DNA from: an uncultured Eubacteriales bacterium | GTDB taxonomy: Bacteria > Bacillota > Clostridia > Lachnospirales > Cellulosilyticaceae | NCBI GenBank assembly: GCA_900551325.1 | Contig: URVM01000051.1 | Span: 1-6,957 of the forward strand | Length of the DNA: 6,957 nt | Direction: 5' to 3' | Shown here: positions 1 through 6,842 of the stretch, piece by piece | Numbering within the stretch: the stretch's first letter is position 1 | Layout of the letters: every line of letters starts with the position of its first letter | Program-made: the position numbers and the translations under genes | The notes under the pieces: model-generated | The model's database searches: none | What the model saw: only the letters and a program-made list of their open reading frames with translations | Told to the model about the DNA's origin: nothing

Positions 1-146
1 CAGCTATAAAAATCTTTTTTAAAAAAACTATTTACTTTTCATAGCTGGTCTTAATGTTTTATTCTAAAATTTTTTTTAGCTTACTTACTCTAGCTCTCTA
101 TTTTCTGTAATCTTTCTGTGTCCTCTTTAATTTTTCTTCTATGTCT
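1..146. other. AT-rich intergenic sequence downstream of the nucleoside phosphorylase gene
   Basis: No reading frame with a credible start and ribosome binding site is visible here. The stretch holds a 12-bp T6A6 palindrome at about 15-26, a long-spaced inverted repeat CAGCTAT (1-7) / ATAGCTG (41-47), and an AT-only hairpin possibility CTAAAA/TTTTAG at about 64-79. On the minus strand, the direction in which the phosphorylase gene is read, none of these makes a GC-rich stem followed by a clear U-tract, so I do not call a terminator. A real one may lie left of the window. Confidence 0.5.
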
Positions 147-920
147 CTAGACTTTATCCATTAGATAAGCTGCCTCTAGAGCTAACTGAAATACAATCTC
201 ATAGGATGATCTTCCCCAGTCTCTTTCATCATATGCTTCTGGTATAGCCAAACTATCGGCAGTAAATAAAATTTGTCCAAATTCTATTCCTCTGAACTGA
301 GCACATGCCATAAGGGCTGAACATTCCATTTCCACTACTTGGCATCCTTCTTCTTTTCTGTAGGCTATCATCTCTTTTGTTTCTCTAAAAAATCCATCTG
401 TTGTCCATGTCTTACATAAGGTATGTAAAATCTTAAAATGCTCTGCGGCTTGGGTACAGGCTCTTATTGCTTTTTCGCTAAGACTAATGTCTCTTGAAGG
501 TTCTATATAGTGATAAGAAGTTCCTTCGTCTCGCAAGGCAACTGTAGGAATTAGAATATGATTTTCTTCAAAGTGTTTCAATCCTCCACAACTTCCACAT
601 GCTATGATTTCTTCAACTCCATAACCTATTAAAAATTCTAATATCTGTACTGCTGGTGCTGCACCACAGGGTGCCTGTACATAGCAAACTTCTTCTCCTT
701 TATAATTCATCTTATAAATAGGATAAATCTTAGTTATAGATTCAAACTCCCCTATGACCTCATGCTGCTCTTTTGTTGCTACTTGTTCTATCATTTCACC
801 TAAAAAGGCAAAGACACATTTTTTAGGAAATACATAGTCTTCATGGCGATTTGCCATAATCACTGCTATTTGCTCCGTATCCCTTTCTAAAATAGGTATA
901 TCATGTTTAATAAGCGTCAT
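147..920 (-). CDS. Nucleoside phosphorylase (PNP/UDP phosphorylase family)
   Basis: A 257-residue cytosolic enzyme predicted to cleave a nucleoside with phosphate into a free base and (deoxy)ribose 1-phosphate, a salvage reaction. What is seen: the family core CGSCGGL at residues 108-114, a GAAPAVQ segment at 86-92 on the preceding strand, and the ribose-binding signature VVEMECSAL at 195-203, in which Met198 and Glu199 match the MES-type motif of uridine and purine nucleoside phosphorylases. Asp222 in FTADSL sits where E. coli DeoD has its catalytic Asp. Length suits the roughly 235-260 residues of the family. The usual N-terminal phosphate loop G-x-P-x-R is absent; the equivalent stretch reads MANRHEDY (23-30). 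Base specificity (uridine or purine) is therefore left open. The start is fixed by AGGAG at 929-933, eight bases upstream of the ATG. It is a single gene, divergent from the MATE gene, with no other salvage gene beside it. Confidence 0.92.
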   Translation of the reverse strand: MTLIKHDIPILERDTEQIAVIMANRHEDYVFPKKCVFAFLGEMIEQVATKEQHEVIGEFESITKIYPIYKMNYKGEEVCYVQAPCGAAPAVQILEFLIGYGVEEIIACGSCGGLKHFEENHILIPTVALRDEGTSYHYIEPSRDISLSEKAIRACTQAAEHFKILHTLCKTWTTDGFFRETKEMIAYRKEEGCQVVEMECSALMACAQFRGIEFGQILFTADSLAIPEAYDERDWGRSSYEIVFQLALEAAYLMDKV

Positions 921-974
921 ATATTCTTCTCCTTTCTATTTAAGGTCTAGGTGCTGAAAATAAAATTGTATTAA

Positions 975-1003
975 ATTTTACACAATATATTAACTATAGT
1001 CAA
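975..1003 (-). promoter_or_regulatory. Predicted sigma-A promoter of the nucleoside phosphorylase gene
   Basis: Read on the minus strand, TTGACT (1003-998) and TAAAAT (980-975) are separated by exactly 17 bases; each hexamer matches consensus at five of six positions. Transcription would start near 968, giving a leader of about 48 bases before the ATG at 920. No riboswitch-like or attenuator fold was recognised in that short leader. Confidence 0.65.
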
Positions 1004-1066
1004 TATACTAATTAATCAACCATATATAGAGAAACCTTTCCTTTGTACATATTCCTTAAATAATCT

Positions 1067-1095
1067 TTAATATAGGCCTTATTTATTGGTAGAAT
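1067..1095 (+). promoter_or_regulatory. Candidate promoter of the MATE transporter gene
   Basis: TTAATA (1067-1072, four of six matches to the -35 consensus) and TAGAAT (1090-1095, five of six) lie 17 bases apart, which would start transcription near 1102 and leave a leader of about 90 bases. An alternative is TATACT at 1161-1166, closer to the gene but without a recognisable -35 element. In such AT-rich DNA both are weak predictions. Confidence 0.35.
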
Positions 1096-1190
1096 AATTC
1101 TGCTTTCTCCTATTGCTTTCTAAAATTTATAGCCGTAAAATAGATAAAGTTGCTTAAATTTATACTAAAATATTACATAAGGAGTTCATC

Positions 1191-2519
1191 ATGGATACAC
1201 TGAAAAAGTCTGTCTGGAAAAATTATGTTAGCTATTTACTGCCTACTGTTATAGGTATGGTAACTTATAGTCTTTACTGTTTAGCTGATGTATTGTTTGT
1301 ATCTTTAGGAGTAGGGAGCGATGGATTAGCAGCTCTTAATATTTCTCTTCCTATTTTTACAATTTATTCTTCCATTGCTATATTAATTGGGGTAGGTGCT
1401 TCCATTACAATAGGTGTTTTAAAGGGCCAAGGTAAACTAGATGAAGCCGATAAAACTTTTACTCTAGCTATAGGAAGTGTATTAATTATAGGTATCATCC
1501 TTACCATACTCAGTGTACTATTTACAAAAGAATTAGCTATTTTACTAGGTGCTGATGAAACCATTATGACTGGTGTTATTGATTATTTAAAACCTGTTTG
1601 CTATGGTGTTTTATTTTATATGCTTACAGGTGCTTTAACTGTACTTGTACGCTCAGATGGCAATCCTGCTTTAGCCATGATGGCTGATATGGTTGGAAAT
1701 ATTATTAATATTATTCTTGATTATATCTTTATTATTCCATTAGGCTGGGGAACCTTCGGTGCTAGCTTTGCTACAGCTATTGGCTTTACAATTAGTATGT
1801 GTATTTTACTTTTTCACTTTGTTTTAAAGAAAAATACAGTACATCTTACTAAAAACTTTTTAGACTTAAAATTATATATACGTATGATTAGAAACGGCGT
1901 AGGTGCAAGCCTTCTAGAAGTCTCTACAGGTGTTACCATTTTCCTTATTAATTTAGCTTTAATGGAAATAAGTGGCGCTACTGCTGTTGCTATTTTTAGT
2001 GTTATTTCTAATATATGCTTTATTGCTAAGGGCCTCTTTGGCGGCATGGCTCAAGCAAGCCAACCTATTATTAGTCTTAACTTTGGACTTAAGAACTTTC
2101 CAGTTATTAAGCTTGCTCATCGTTATGCTATGTGGGTAGCTGGTGGCGCTGGTCTTCTTTCCTTTATTATACTAGACACCTTCTCTCACCCAATTGTAAG
2201 TGCTTTAGTTGCAAATGATCCGGAAATTATTACTCAAGGTGCACGGGCTATTCGCCTATATTTCTTTACCTTTGCTTTTACGGGCTTCAATACAGTTTTA
2301 ATGTATTATTTCCAGTCTATCGAGTGCTCTTTCCACTCTACTTTAATGGCATTTATAAGAGGTATTGGACTAATTTTTATTTTAATTCTTATTCTTCCAA
2401 GACTCTGGGGTGAAACAGGTATATGGCTTGCCTATCCTTTTACAGAGCTTATCACCTTTAGTATTTTCTTCTCACTAAAAAAATGGCATATTGATAAAGT
2501 TAAACTGGCTACACTATAG
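1191..2519 (+). CDS. MATE family efflux transporter (MepA-like)
   Basis: A 442-residue inner-membrane protein of the multidrug and toxic compound extrusion family; members export cationic drugs or metabolites using a Na+ or H+ gradient. Twelve hydrophobic segments can be drawn, roughly at residues 14-38, 50-75, 91-112, 131-152, 164-186, 190-212, 235-258, 265-285, 313-330, 353-375, 385-403 and 410-428, as expected for two six-helix MatE repeats. Family signatures seen are VRSDGNPALAM (153-163) followed by GNIINIILDYIFI (169-181) in the first half, and GMAQASQPIISLNFG (285-299) in the second. Length is normal and the frame is intact. The start is supported by AAGGAG at 1179-1184, six bases before the ATG. 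The gene stands alone, with no MarR- or TetR-type regulator next to it, so the substrate cannot be inferred. 'MepA-like' is a family impression, not a demonstrated orthology. Confidence 0.95.
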   Translation: MDTLKKSVWKNYVSYLLPTVIGMVTYSLYCLADVLFVSLGVGSDGLAALNISLPIFTIYSSIAILIGVGASITIGVLKGQGKLDEADKTFTLAIGSVLIIGIILTILSVLFTKELAILLGADETIMTGVIDYLKPVCYGVLFYMLTGALTVLVRSDGNPALAMMADMVGNIINIILDYIFIIPLGWGTFGASFATAIGFTISMCILLFHFVLKKNTVHLTKNFLDLKLYIRMIRNGVGASLLEVSTGVTIFLINLALMEISGATAVAIFSVISNICFIAKGLFGGMAQASQPIISLNFGLKNFPVIKLAHRYAMWVAGGAGLLSFIILDTFSHPIVSALVANDPEIITQGARAIRLYFFTFAFTGFNTVLMYYFQSIECSFHSTLMAFIRGIGLIFILILILPRLWGETGIWLAYPFTELITFSIFFSLKKWHIDKVKLATL

Positions 2520-2552
2520 TTTAAGTTATGATATAATTTGAGTTATAACATG

Positions 2553-2600
2553 AAAACCCCTTCAATATAATCTTCTACAGATTTATATTGAAGGGGTTTT
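2553..2600. terminator. Bidirectional intrinsic terminator between the MATE gene and galT
   Basis: A perfect 18-bp inverted repeat has its left arm at 2553-2570 and its right arm at 2583-2600, with a 12-base loop. The stem carries a CCCC/GGGG block, and each arm ends so that four U residues finish the hairpin on either strand. On the plus strand it follows the MATE stop by 33 bases and leads into a T-rich stretch (2606-2613). On the minus strand it lies about 120 bases beyond the galT stop. It is well placed to insulate the two convergent transcription units. Confidence 0.88.
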
Positions 2601-2645
2601 ATCTTATATTTTTATTAATCTATTTATCTCTATCTTAGTTCTACT

Positions 2646-2686
2646 ACTTTAATCTATCACTTTAATCTATTATTTAAATTAGATTA
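2646..2686. repeat. Short AT-rich direct and inverted repeats downstream of galT
   Basis: ACTTTAATCTAT occurs at 2646-2657 and again at 2659-2670 (13-base period); the core TTAATCTAT also occurs at 2615-2623. The second copy can form a seven-bp AT-rich hairpin TAATCTA (2663-2669) / TAGATTA (2680-2686). It has no GC block and is not a convincing terminator. Function unknown, possibly none. Confidence 0.4.
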
Positions 2687-2720
2687 TCTAGCTTGACTTC
2701 TTATGTATTAATATTTTTCC

Positions 2721-4217
2721 TTAGTTAATTTCTACTACTTTGCCAAATTTAGAAATAAATCGTTTAAAGCCTGCTAATCCATTTTCATCAAGCTTATATA
2801 CACCTGCATCTTCTAATACACGTACAAATTTATTGCCTAAAGCTTGTTTTACATAGCCTTCTATATCTTTGTTAGAATCATATGCTGCTTTTAATTCTTG
2901 AGCCCATGTTTCATGATATGGTGCTACACTAGAAGCTTCACCAAGTATATATTGTTTTACTTCTTCTAGTTCTGTTAAAAGTCTACCTGGTAAAATAGCA
3001 AGCCCCATAACTTCAATAAGACCTATATTTTCCTTTTTAACATGTTGTACATCTTCGTGTGGATGGAATATCCCTAGTGGATGTGCCTCATTTGTACGAT
3101 TATTTCTTAGTACAAGACGCATAACATATTGTTCACCTTCACGCTTACATATTGGGGTAATCGTATTATGTGGTGTCTCATCTGTATAAGCTAAAATCTC
3201 ACAAGCTTCATCACTATACCCTCTCCATAATTTTAAGATTTCATCACTACACTTAGCTAATTCATCTTTTGAAGGAGATACAAGTTCTATAGTAGAAAGT
3301 GGCCAATTGAGTACCTTTCCTTGAATCTGGCTATAGGCTGGAATAGTAAATTCAAATACAGCTTTAGCATGATCCATTGGGAAGGTATGACATCCTCCTT
3401 GGTAATGTTCATGAGAAAGAATAGAGCCTCCTACAATTGGTAAGTCTGCATTAGAACCTATAAAGTAATGTGGAAACTGTGTTGTAAAATCTAATAAGTT
3501 CACAAAGGTATCTGTTGAAATTTCCATAGGTTTATGAGTCTTTGAAAGTACGATACAGTGCTCATTATAATATAAATAAGGAGAATACTGTAGTAACCAA
3601 GGTCTTTCATTAAGCTCTAGTCTAATCAAACGATGATTTGCTCTATCTGGATGCTTAATAGTCCCTTCATATCCTTCATTTTCTTCACATAGTAAGCATA
3701 GTGGGTAGTTGCTACTAGGTGCTAATCTTTCTAAAGCAATTTGTTTAGGATCTTTTTCTGGCTTAGATAAATTAATTGTAATTTGGATATCACCATAAAT
3801 TGATTCTACATCGAACTGCTTATTTTTAGCTAATTGTCTTACTTTAATATATGTGGAAAGCTTACTTAACTCATAGAAATAATCAGTTGCTTGTTTTGGA
3901 GATTCTTCATAGTAAGTAAAAAACTTTTTATTTACTTCTGAAGGTTTATCCATAAGAAGATCCATTATATGACTTGTAAACTGGTCTCTAGCAGGTACTT
4001 GATCTTCTATTAATCCCTTTTCTAAAGCTATTTCTACAAGACCTTCTAATAGTTCATATTGATCTTTTTCAGTAGGCCCAGTCACTTCATAATTATTTTC
4101 ATTAAATAAAGCAAGTAGTCTATTACGTAAATAAACTTGGTCCATTTCTTCTACTAGTCCTGCTTTAATATTTACAGCAATAAGTCCATCTATTAAGTTC
4201 CAAAGTTTTTGCTCCAT
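2721..4217 (-). CDS. galT: UDP-glucose--hexose-1-phosphate uridylyltransferase, class II
   Basis: A 498-residue cytosolic enzyme of the Leloir pathway: UDP-glucose plus galactose 1-phosphate gives glucose 1-phosphate plus UDP-galactose, via a uridylyl-histidine intermediate. The length of about 500 residues and the active-site segment SHEHYQGG (268-275) identify the Firmicutes-type class II enzyme, not the roughly 350-residue HPHGQ class I enzyme. By analogy with class I, His271 is the likely nucleophile. A CxxC pair (Cys174, Cys177, in YPLCLLC) precedes the central domain, and FHPHEDVQH follows in the C-terminal half. The N-terminal 150 residues are mostly helical, as usual in this class. 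The start is set by AGGAGG at 4228-4233, ten bases upstream of the ATG; this site overlaps the galK stop codon (4232-4234). The gap between the genes is 14 bases, so galK and galT are almost certainly co-transcribed and probably translationally coupled. Confidence 0.97.
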   Translation of the reverse strand: MEQKLWNLIDGLIAVNIKAGLVEEMDQVYLRNRLLALFNENNYEVTGPTEKDQYELLEGLVEIALEKGLIEDQVPARDQFTSHIMDLLMDKPSEVNKKFFTYYEESPKQATDYFYELSKLSTYIKVRQLAKNKQFDVESIYGDIQITINLSKPEKDPKQIALERLAPSSNYPLCLLCEENEGYEGTIKHPDRANHRLIRLELNERPWLLQYSPYLYYNEHCIVLSKTHKPMEISTDTFVNLLDFTTQFPHYFIGSNADLPIVGGSILSHEHYQGGCHTFPMDHAKAVFEFTIPAYSQIQGKVLNWPLSTIELVSPSKDELAKCSDEILKLWRGYSDEACEILAYTDETPHNTITPICKREGEQYVMRLVLRNNRTNEAHPLGIFHPHEDVQHVKKENIGLIEVMGLAILPGRLLTELEEVKQYILGEASSVAPYHETWAQELKAAYDSNKDIEGYVKQALGNKFVRVLEDAGVYKLDENGLAGFKRFISKFGKVVEIN

Positions 4218-4227
4218 TATTATCTAG

Positions 4228-4233
4228 CCTCCT
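4228..4233 (-). promoter_or_regulatory. galT ribosome binding site overlapping the galK stop codon
   Basis: AGGAGG on the minus strand shares two bases with the TAG stop of galK (4232-4234). Ribosomes finishing galK thus end on the galT initiation region, an arrangement typical of coupled translation that keeps kinase and transferase output linked. Confidence 0.8.
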
Positions 4234-5395
4234 ATCCTATACGTTTAGGTCCATCACCTATAGTAGCTACAAAGAAAGATGCTTCATAGCCAATCTTATC
4301 TTTATACACTGCTCCAACTTTAGTAATAAACTCTTCTATACAACTTTCGTCTACAAGAGCTATACTACATCCACCAAAACCTGCACCTGTCATACGTGCA
4401 CCTAATACACCTGGTACTTCCCATGCAGTGTGAACAAGTGTATCAAGTTCAATACCTGTTACTTCATAATCTTCACAAAGAGACTTATGAGAAGCATTTA
4501 AAAGTTGACCTAACTGTACTAAGTCTCCTCTTTCTAATGCTTGAGTAGCTTCTTTAACACGCTCATTTTCTGTAATAACATGGTAAGCTCTATTGTACTC
4601 TTTTCCAGCAAGTAGGCCTTTGTTAGCTTCAAGTACTTCTAAACTTACTTCACAAAGATTAGTAGCACTACAAACACTTTGAAGTTTTGCTAAAGCACTT
4701 TCACATTCACTACGACGTTCATTATACTTAGAATCTGCAAGTTCACGACGTTTATTAGTATTCATAATAACAACTTTATACTTGCCTAACTCAAGTGGAT
4801 GATATGAGTATTCTAATGTATTACAATCTAGTAAAATTACTTGATCTTTTTTACCTAATGAAATAGCAAACTGATCCATAATTCCACTATTTACGCCTAT
4901 GTATTCATTTTCTACCTTTTTACCTAAAATTGCTGCTTCAACAGGTGTAATATCTAAGTTGTTTAATTCTTTAAATACAGCTAAACATAACATTTCTAAA
5001 GAAGCTGAAGATGATAATCCAGAACCATTTGGGATGTTTCCATAAATAAGAATATTGAAACCTTGCTCTACTTTATGTCCTTCTCCTTTTAAAACTTTTG
5101 CCATACCCTTTAAGTAATTTACCCAGTTATGATTTTCATTGTACTCTAAATTCTCTAACTCACAAATAATTGTTCCAATTTGTTCAAAGTTCATTGAGTA
5201 GGCATGAATCATTCCATCTTCACGTTTACTGATAAGTGCATAAGTTCCAAGAGTAATAGCAGCTGGAAATACGAGACCACCATTATAATCAATGTGTTCA
5301 CCTATTACATTAATACGACCAGGTGCAAAGTAAATGCCTTCATGCTCTCCCTTAAAGATTTCTTTAAATTTTGATACAGCAAGCTCAGTATTCAT
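4232..5395 (-). CDS. galK: Galactokinase
   Basis: A 387-residue cytosolic GHMP-family kinase that phosphorylates alpha-D-galactose with ATP to galactose 1-phosphate. All three GHMP motifs are visible: the galactokinase signature GRINVIGEHIDY at 26-37 (Arg27 matches the catalytic Arg, and Glu33, His34 and Asp36 the sugar-binding residues), the ATP loop PNGSGLSSSASLE at 122-134, and the C-terminal TGAGFGG at 336-342. The catalytic Asp is Asp174 in GIMDQ. Length is normal for bacterial GalK (380-400). The start is supported by GGAGGA at 5401-5406, five bases before the ATG. It is the first gene of the galKT operon, read divergently from galM across 127 bases. The product is consumed directly by the downstream GalT. 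Confidence 0.98.
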   Translation of the reverse strand: MNTELAVSKFKEIFKGEHEGIYFAPGRINVIGEHIDYNGGLVFPAAITLGTYALISKREDGMIHAYSMNFEQIGTIICELENLEYNENHNWVNYLKGMAKVLKGEGHKVEQGFNILIYGNIPNGSGLSSSASLEMLCLAVFKELNNLDITPVEAAILGKKVENEYIGVNSGIMDQFAISLGKKDQVILLDCNTLEYSYHPLELGKYKVVIMNTNKRRELADSKYNERRSECESALAKLQSVCSATNLCEVSLEVLEANKGLLAGKEYNRAYHVITENERVKEATQALERGDLVQLGQLLNASHKSLCEDYEVTGIELDTLVHTAWEVPGVLGARMTGAGFGGCSIALVDESCIEEFITKVGAVYKDKIGYEASFFVATIGDGPKRIG

Positions 5396-5411
5396 ATTTA
5401 TCCTCCTTGAA

Positions 5412-5458
5412 AGTAAAATTCACAAATTATTTTACTGTAATTATAACATATTTTTACT
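5412..5458 (-). promoter_or_regulatory. galKT promoter region with three AGTAAAA half-sites
   Basis: A perfect -10 box TATAAT lies at 5445-5440 on the minus strand; the -35 region is poor (TATTTA at 17 bases), suggesting a promoter that depends on an activator or is otherwise weak. The predicted start, near 5433, falls in an eight-bp inverted repeat: AGTAAAAT at 5412-5419 and ATTTTACT at 5429-5436, nine bases apart. A third half-site, TTTTACT at 5452-5458, lies upstream of the -10 box, exactly 22 bases (about two helical turns) from the one at 5430-5436. This could be an operator for a galactose-responsive regulator; the regulator is not in the window. No CcpA-type site was recognised. Confidence 0.5.
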
Positions 5459-5470
5459 AAATTAAATAGG

Positions 5471-5499
5471 TTTATGTTAAAATATTTTTATGATAAAAT
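5471..5499 (+). promoter_or_regulatory. galM promoter with duplicated extended -10 element
   Basis: TTTATGTTAAAAT (5471-5483) and TTTATGATAAAAT (5487-5499) are near-identical 13-base repeats, 16 bases apart. Each contains an extended -10 element of the form TGnTAAAAT. The second has a weak -35 (TTTATG at 5471-5476, three of six matches) 17 bases upstream and would start transcription about 16 bases before the galM ATG. The galM ribosome binding site is AAGGGG at 5509-5514, eight bases before the start codon. Confidence 0.5.
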
Positions 5500-5522
5500 G
5501 AAAATAAAAAGGGGATAGTCAT

Positions 5523-6563
5523 ATGGAAATTAAAATTCAAGATCTCACACTCAAAAATACTAATTGTAAGCAAATTACTCTTATAAACAATAATGGAATG
5601 GAAGTAGAATTCCTAAGTCTTGGCGGTATCATTACTAAGATTTTAGTACCTGATTATGAAGGTAACTTAGAAAATGTAGTATTAGCTTATAAAAACTTAG
5701 AAGATTACTTAGAAAATCCTTCTTATTTTGGTGCACTCATTGGCCGTACAGGAGGACGTATTTATAAAGGGCAAGTTACTATTAATGATCACCTCTATCA
5801 ACTTAACACTACTGATAATGGTCATACTTTACACGGTGGTATTCATGGATTTGACAAAAAAAATTGGACTATAGAACCATTTAAAGATCTTTCACATGTA
5901 GGTGTACATCTTCACACTATAAGTGAAGCTGGTGAAGAAGGTTATCCTGGACGCCTTCACTTAACCGTTACTTATATTCTTCATGAAGATAACACTTTTG
6001 AGATTTCTTACTACGGAATCTGTGATGAAGATACACTCCTTAACCTTACTAACCATACATACTTTAATCTCTCTGGTTTTGCTAAACGTAAGATTACTGA
6101 AGAAATCCTCTTTGTTAATAGCCAGCAAGTTTTAGCCCTAGACGAAGAAAACATACCAACTGGTGAACTTTTAGATGTTTCCACTTATACAGCCCTTGAC
6201 TTTAATACACCTAAAATAATTGGTACATCTATTCATGATGACTTATTTAAACCTCAAAGAGGTTATGACTACGCATGGCTTTTAAATGACAATACAACTA
6301 CGCACGCTTCTTTACACGATCCTGTTTCAAAACGCTTCCTAGAAATCTCTACAACTCAACCAGCTATAGTCATTTACACAATGAATTTTGCAGATGGACT
6401 CACACTTGAAAATGGTCAACCATCTACACCACACTATTCTATTTGTTTTGAAACCCAAGCACCTCCTATTGGTTATAACGAGTGCTTTAAAGATTTAAGC
6501 CTACTAAGAAAAGACACTCCATATCAACATACAACTAAATTAAAATTTAGTGTAAGAGATTAA
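5523..6563 (+). CDS. galM: Aldose 1-epimerase (galactose mutarotase)
   Basis: A 346-residue beta-sandwich enzyme that interconverts beta- and alpha-D-galactose, supplying the alpha anomer used by galactokinase. What is seen: the substrate-contact segment GALIGRTGGRI (70-80, with Arg75), the HGG motif in HTLHGG (His104), the catalytic acid His178 in NLTNHTYFNL (174-183), an Asp at 249 in GYDYAWL, and the catalytic base Glu310 in CFETQAPP (308-315). These match the His/His/Asp/Glu set known from the Lactococcus lactis enzyme. Length fits the family's 330-350 residues. No signal peptide is present, so the protein is cytosolic. The start is supported by AAGGGG, eight bases upstream. It is transcribed away from galKT from a shared 127-base region, so its control may be shared with or separate from the kinase operon. 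No further gene follows it before the window end. Confidence 0.96.
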   Translation: MEIKIQDLTLKNTNCKQITLINNNGMEVEFLSLGGIITKILVPDYEGNLENVVLAYKNLEDYLENPSYFGALIGRTGGRIYKGQVTINDHLYQLNTTDNGHTLHGGIHGFDKKNWTIEPFKDLSHVGVHLHTISEAGEEGYPGRLHLTVTYILHEDNTFEISYYGICDEDTLLNLTNHTYFNLSGFAKRKITEEILFVNSQQVLALDEENIPTGELLDVSTYTALDFNTPKIIGTSIHDDLFKPQRGYDYAWLLNDNTTTHASLHDPVSKRFLEISTTQPAIVIYTMNFADGLTLENGQPSTPHYSICFETQAPPIGYNECFKDLSLLRKDTPYQHTTKLKFSVRD

Positions 6564-6589
6564 TCTATTAAACTTCATAGATTTGCTAT

Positions 6590-6650
6590 TTAAGAAATCT
6601 TTCTTAATTTATGTACTCATTCTGTAGTTAATCATTGAGTACTCCTTCTT
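6590..6650 (+). terminator. Weak candidate terminator hairpins downstream of galM
   Basis: Two stems occur in succession. TTAAGAA (6590-6596) pairs with TTCTTAA (6601-6607) around a four-base loop and is followed by TTT. GTACTCA (6613-6619) pairs with TGAGTAC (6636-6642) around a 16-base loop and is followed by a pyrimidine-rich run ending in TTCTTTT. Both are short and AT-rich, so termination after galM is plausible but uncertain. Confidence 0.4.
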
Positions 6651-6652
6651 TT

Positions 6653-6687
6653 GTAAATAAATACATAAGTAAGTAAATAAATACATA
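6653..6687. repeat. 15-bp direct repeat, 20-base period
   Basis: GTAAATAAATACATA occurs identically at 6653-6667 and 6673-6687, separated by five bases (AGTAA). It is low-complexity sequence between galM and the 122-bp repeat block; function unknown, and slippage or duplication is the simplest origin. Confidence 0.7.
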
Positions 6688-6720
6688 CGTAATCAGTTAA
6701 TAATTTTATAAATCAAGAAA

Positions 6721-6842
6721 CTAAGTAGACTAGAATTACTGTCTTTTAGAATCATCTATTAGGTAAAAGGGTGACTGTAACTCATCCAAAAGCGGCTTAT
6801 GCAGATGGCTTAGAGGATGTTAATAAGCGAGTGAATAAGGTT
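6721..6842. repeat. 122-bp imperfect tandem repeat, copy 1
   Basis: This unit and the following one align without net gap at an offset of exactly 122 bases. Two blocks are strongly conserved: AGTAGACTAGAATT (6724-6737 here, 6846-6859 in copy 2) and AAAGCGGCTTATG (6789-6801 here, 6911-6923 in copy 2), the latter extending with scattered changes to about 6835. Between them (about 6741-6780) the copies have diverged strongly. By eye about 74 of 115 aligned positions agree. I do not recognise the family. It is more G+C-rich than the surrounding intergenic DNA. Confidence 0.8.

Larger units (their letters stand above)
6564..6720. other. AT-rich intergenic region after galM
   Basis: No gene is visible. 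It contains weak hairpins, a candidate terminator and a 15-bp direct repeat, listed separately. Together with the 122-bp repeats that follow, about 390 bases to the right edge of the window lack a supportable protein gene. Confidence 0.6.

Noticed and set aside
1..47. CAGCTAT/ATAGCTG inverted repeat as a terminator for the nucleoside phosphorylase gene
   Set aside because: The loop is 33 bases, the stem only seven bp, and no U-tract follows within the window on the minus strand.
921..1190. Possible riboswitch or leader RNA between the phosphorylase and MATE genes
   Set aside because: I could not recognise a purine, guanidine or other aptamer core, or a terminator/antiterminator pair. The region looks like plain AT-rich divergent promoter DNA.
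1364..1564. A 66-codon minus-strand frame inside the MATE gene
   Set aside because: It is fully antisense to a well-supported membrane protein gene, has no ribosome binding site and resembles no protein family; it is a shadow frame.
1814..2047. A 77-codon minus-strand frame inside the MATE gene
   Set aside because: It lies antisense to conserved MATE coding sequence and lacks initiation signals or recognisable motifs; it is a shadow frame.
5408..5422. TGAA-N7-TTCA in the galK leader as a possible catabolite-control (CcpA) site
   Set aside because: The spacing is wrong for the 14-base consensus and the central CG is absent. The larger AGTAAAAT inverted repeat explains the symmetry better.
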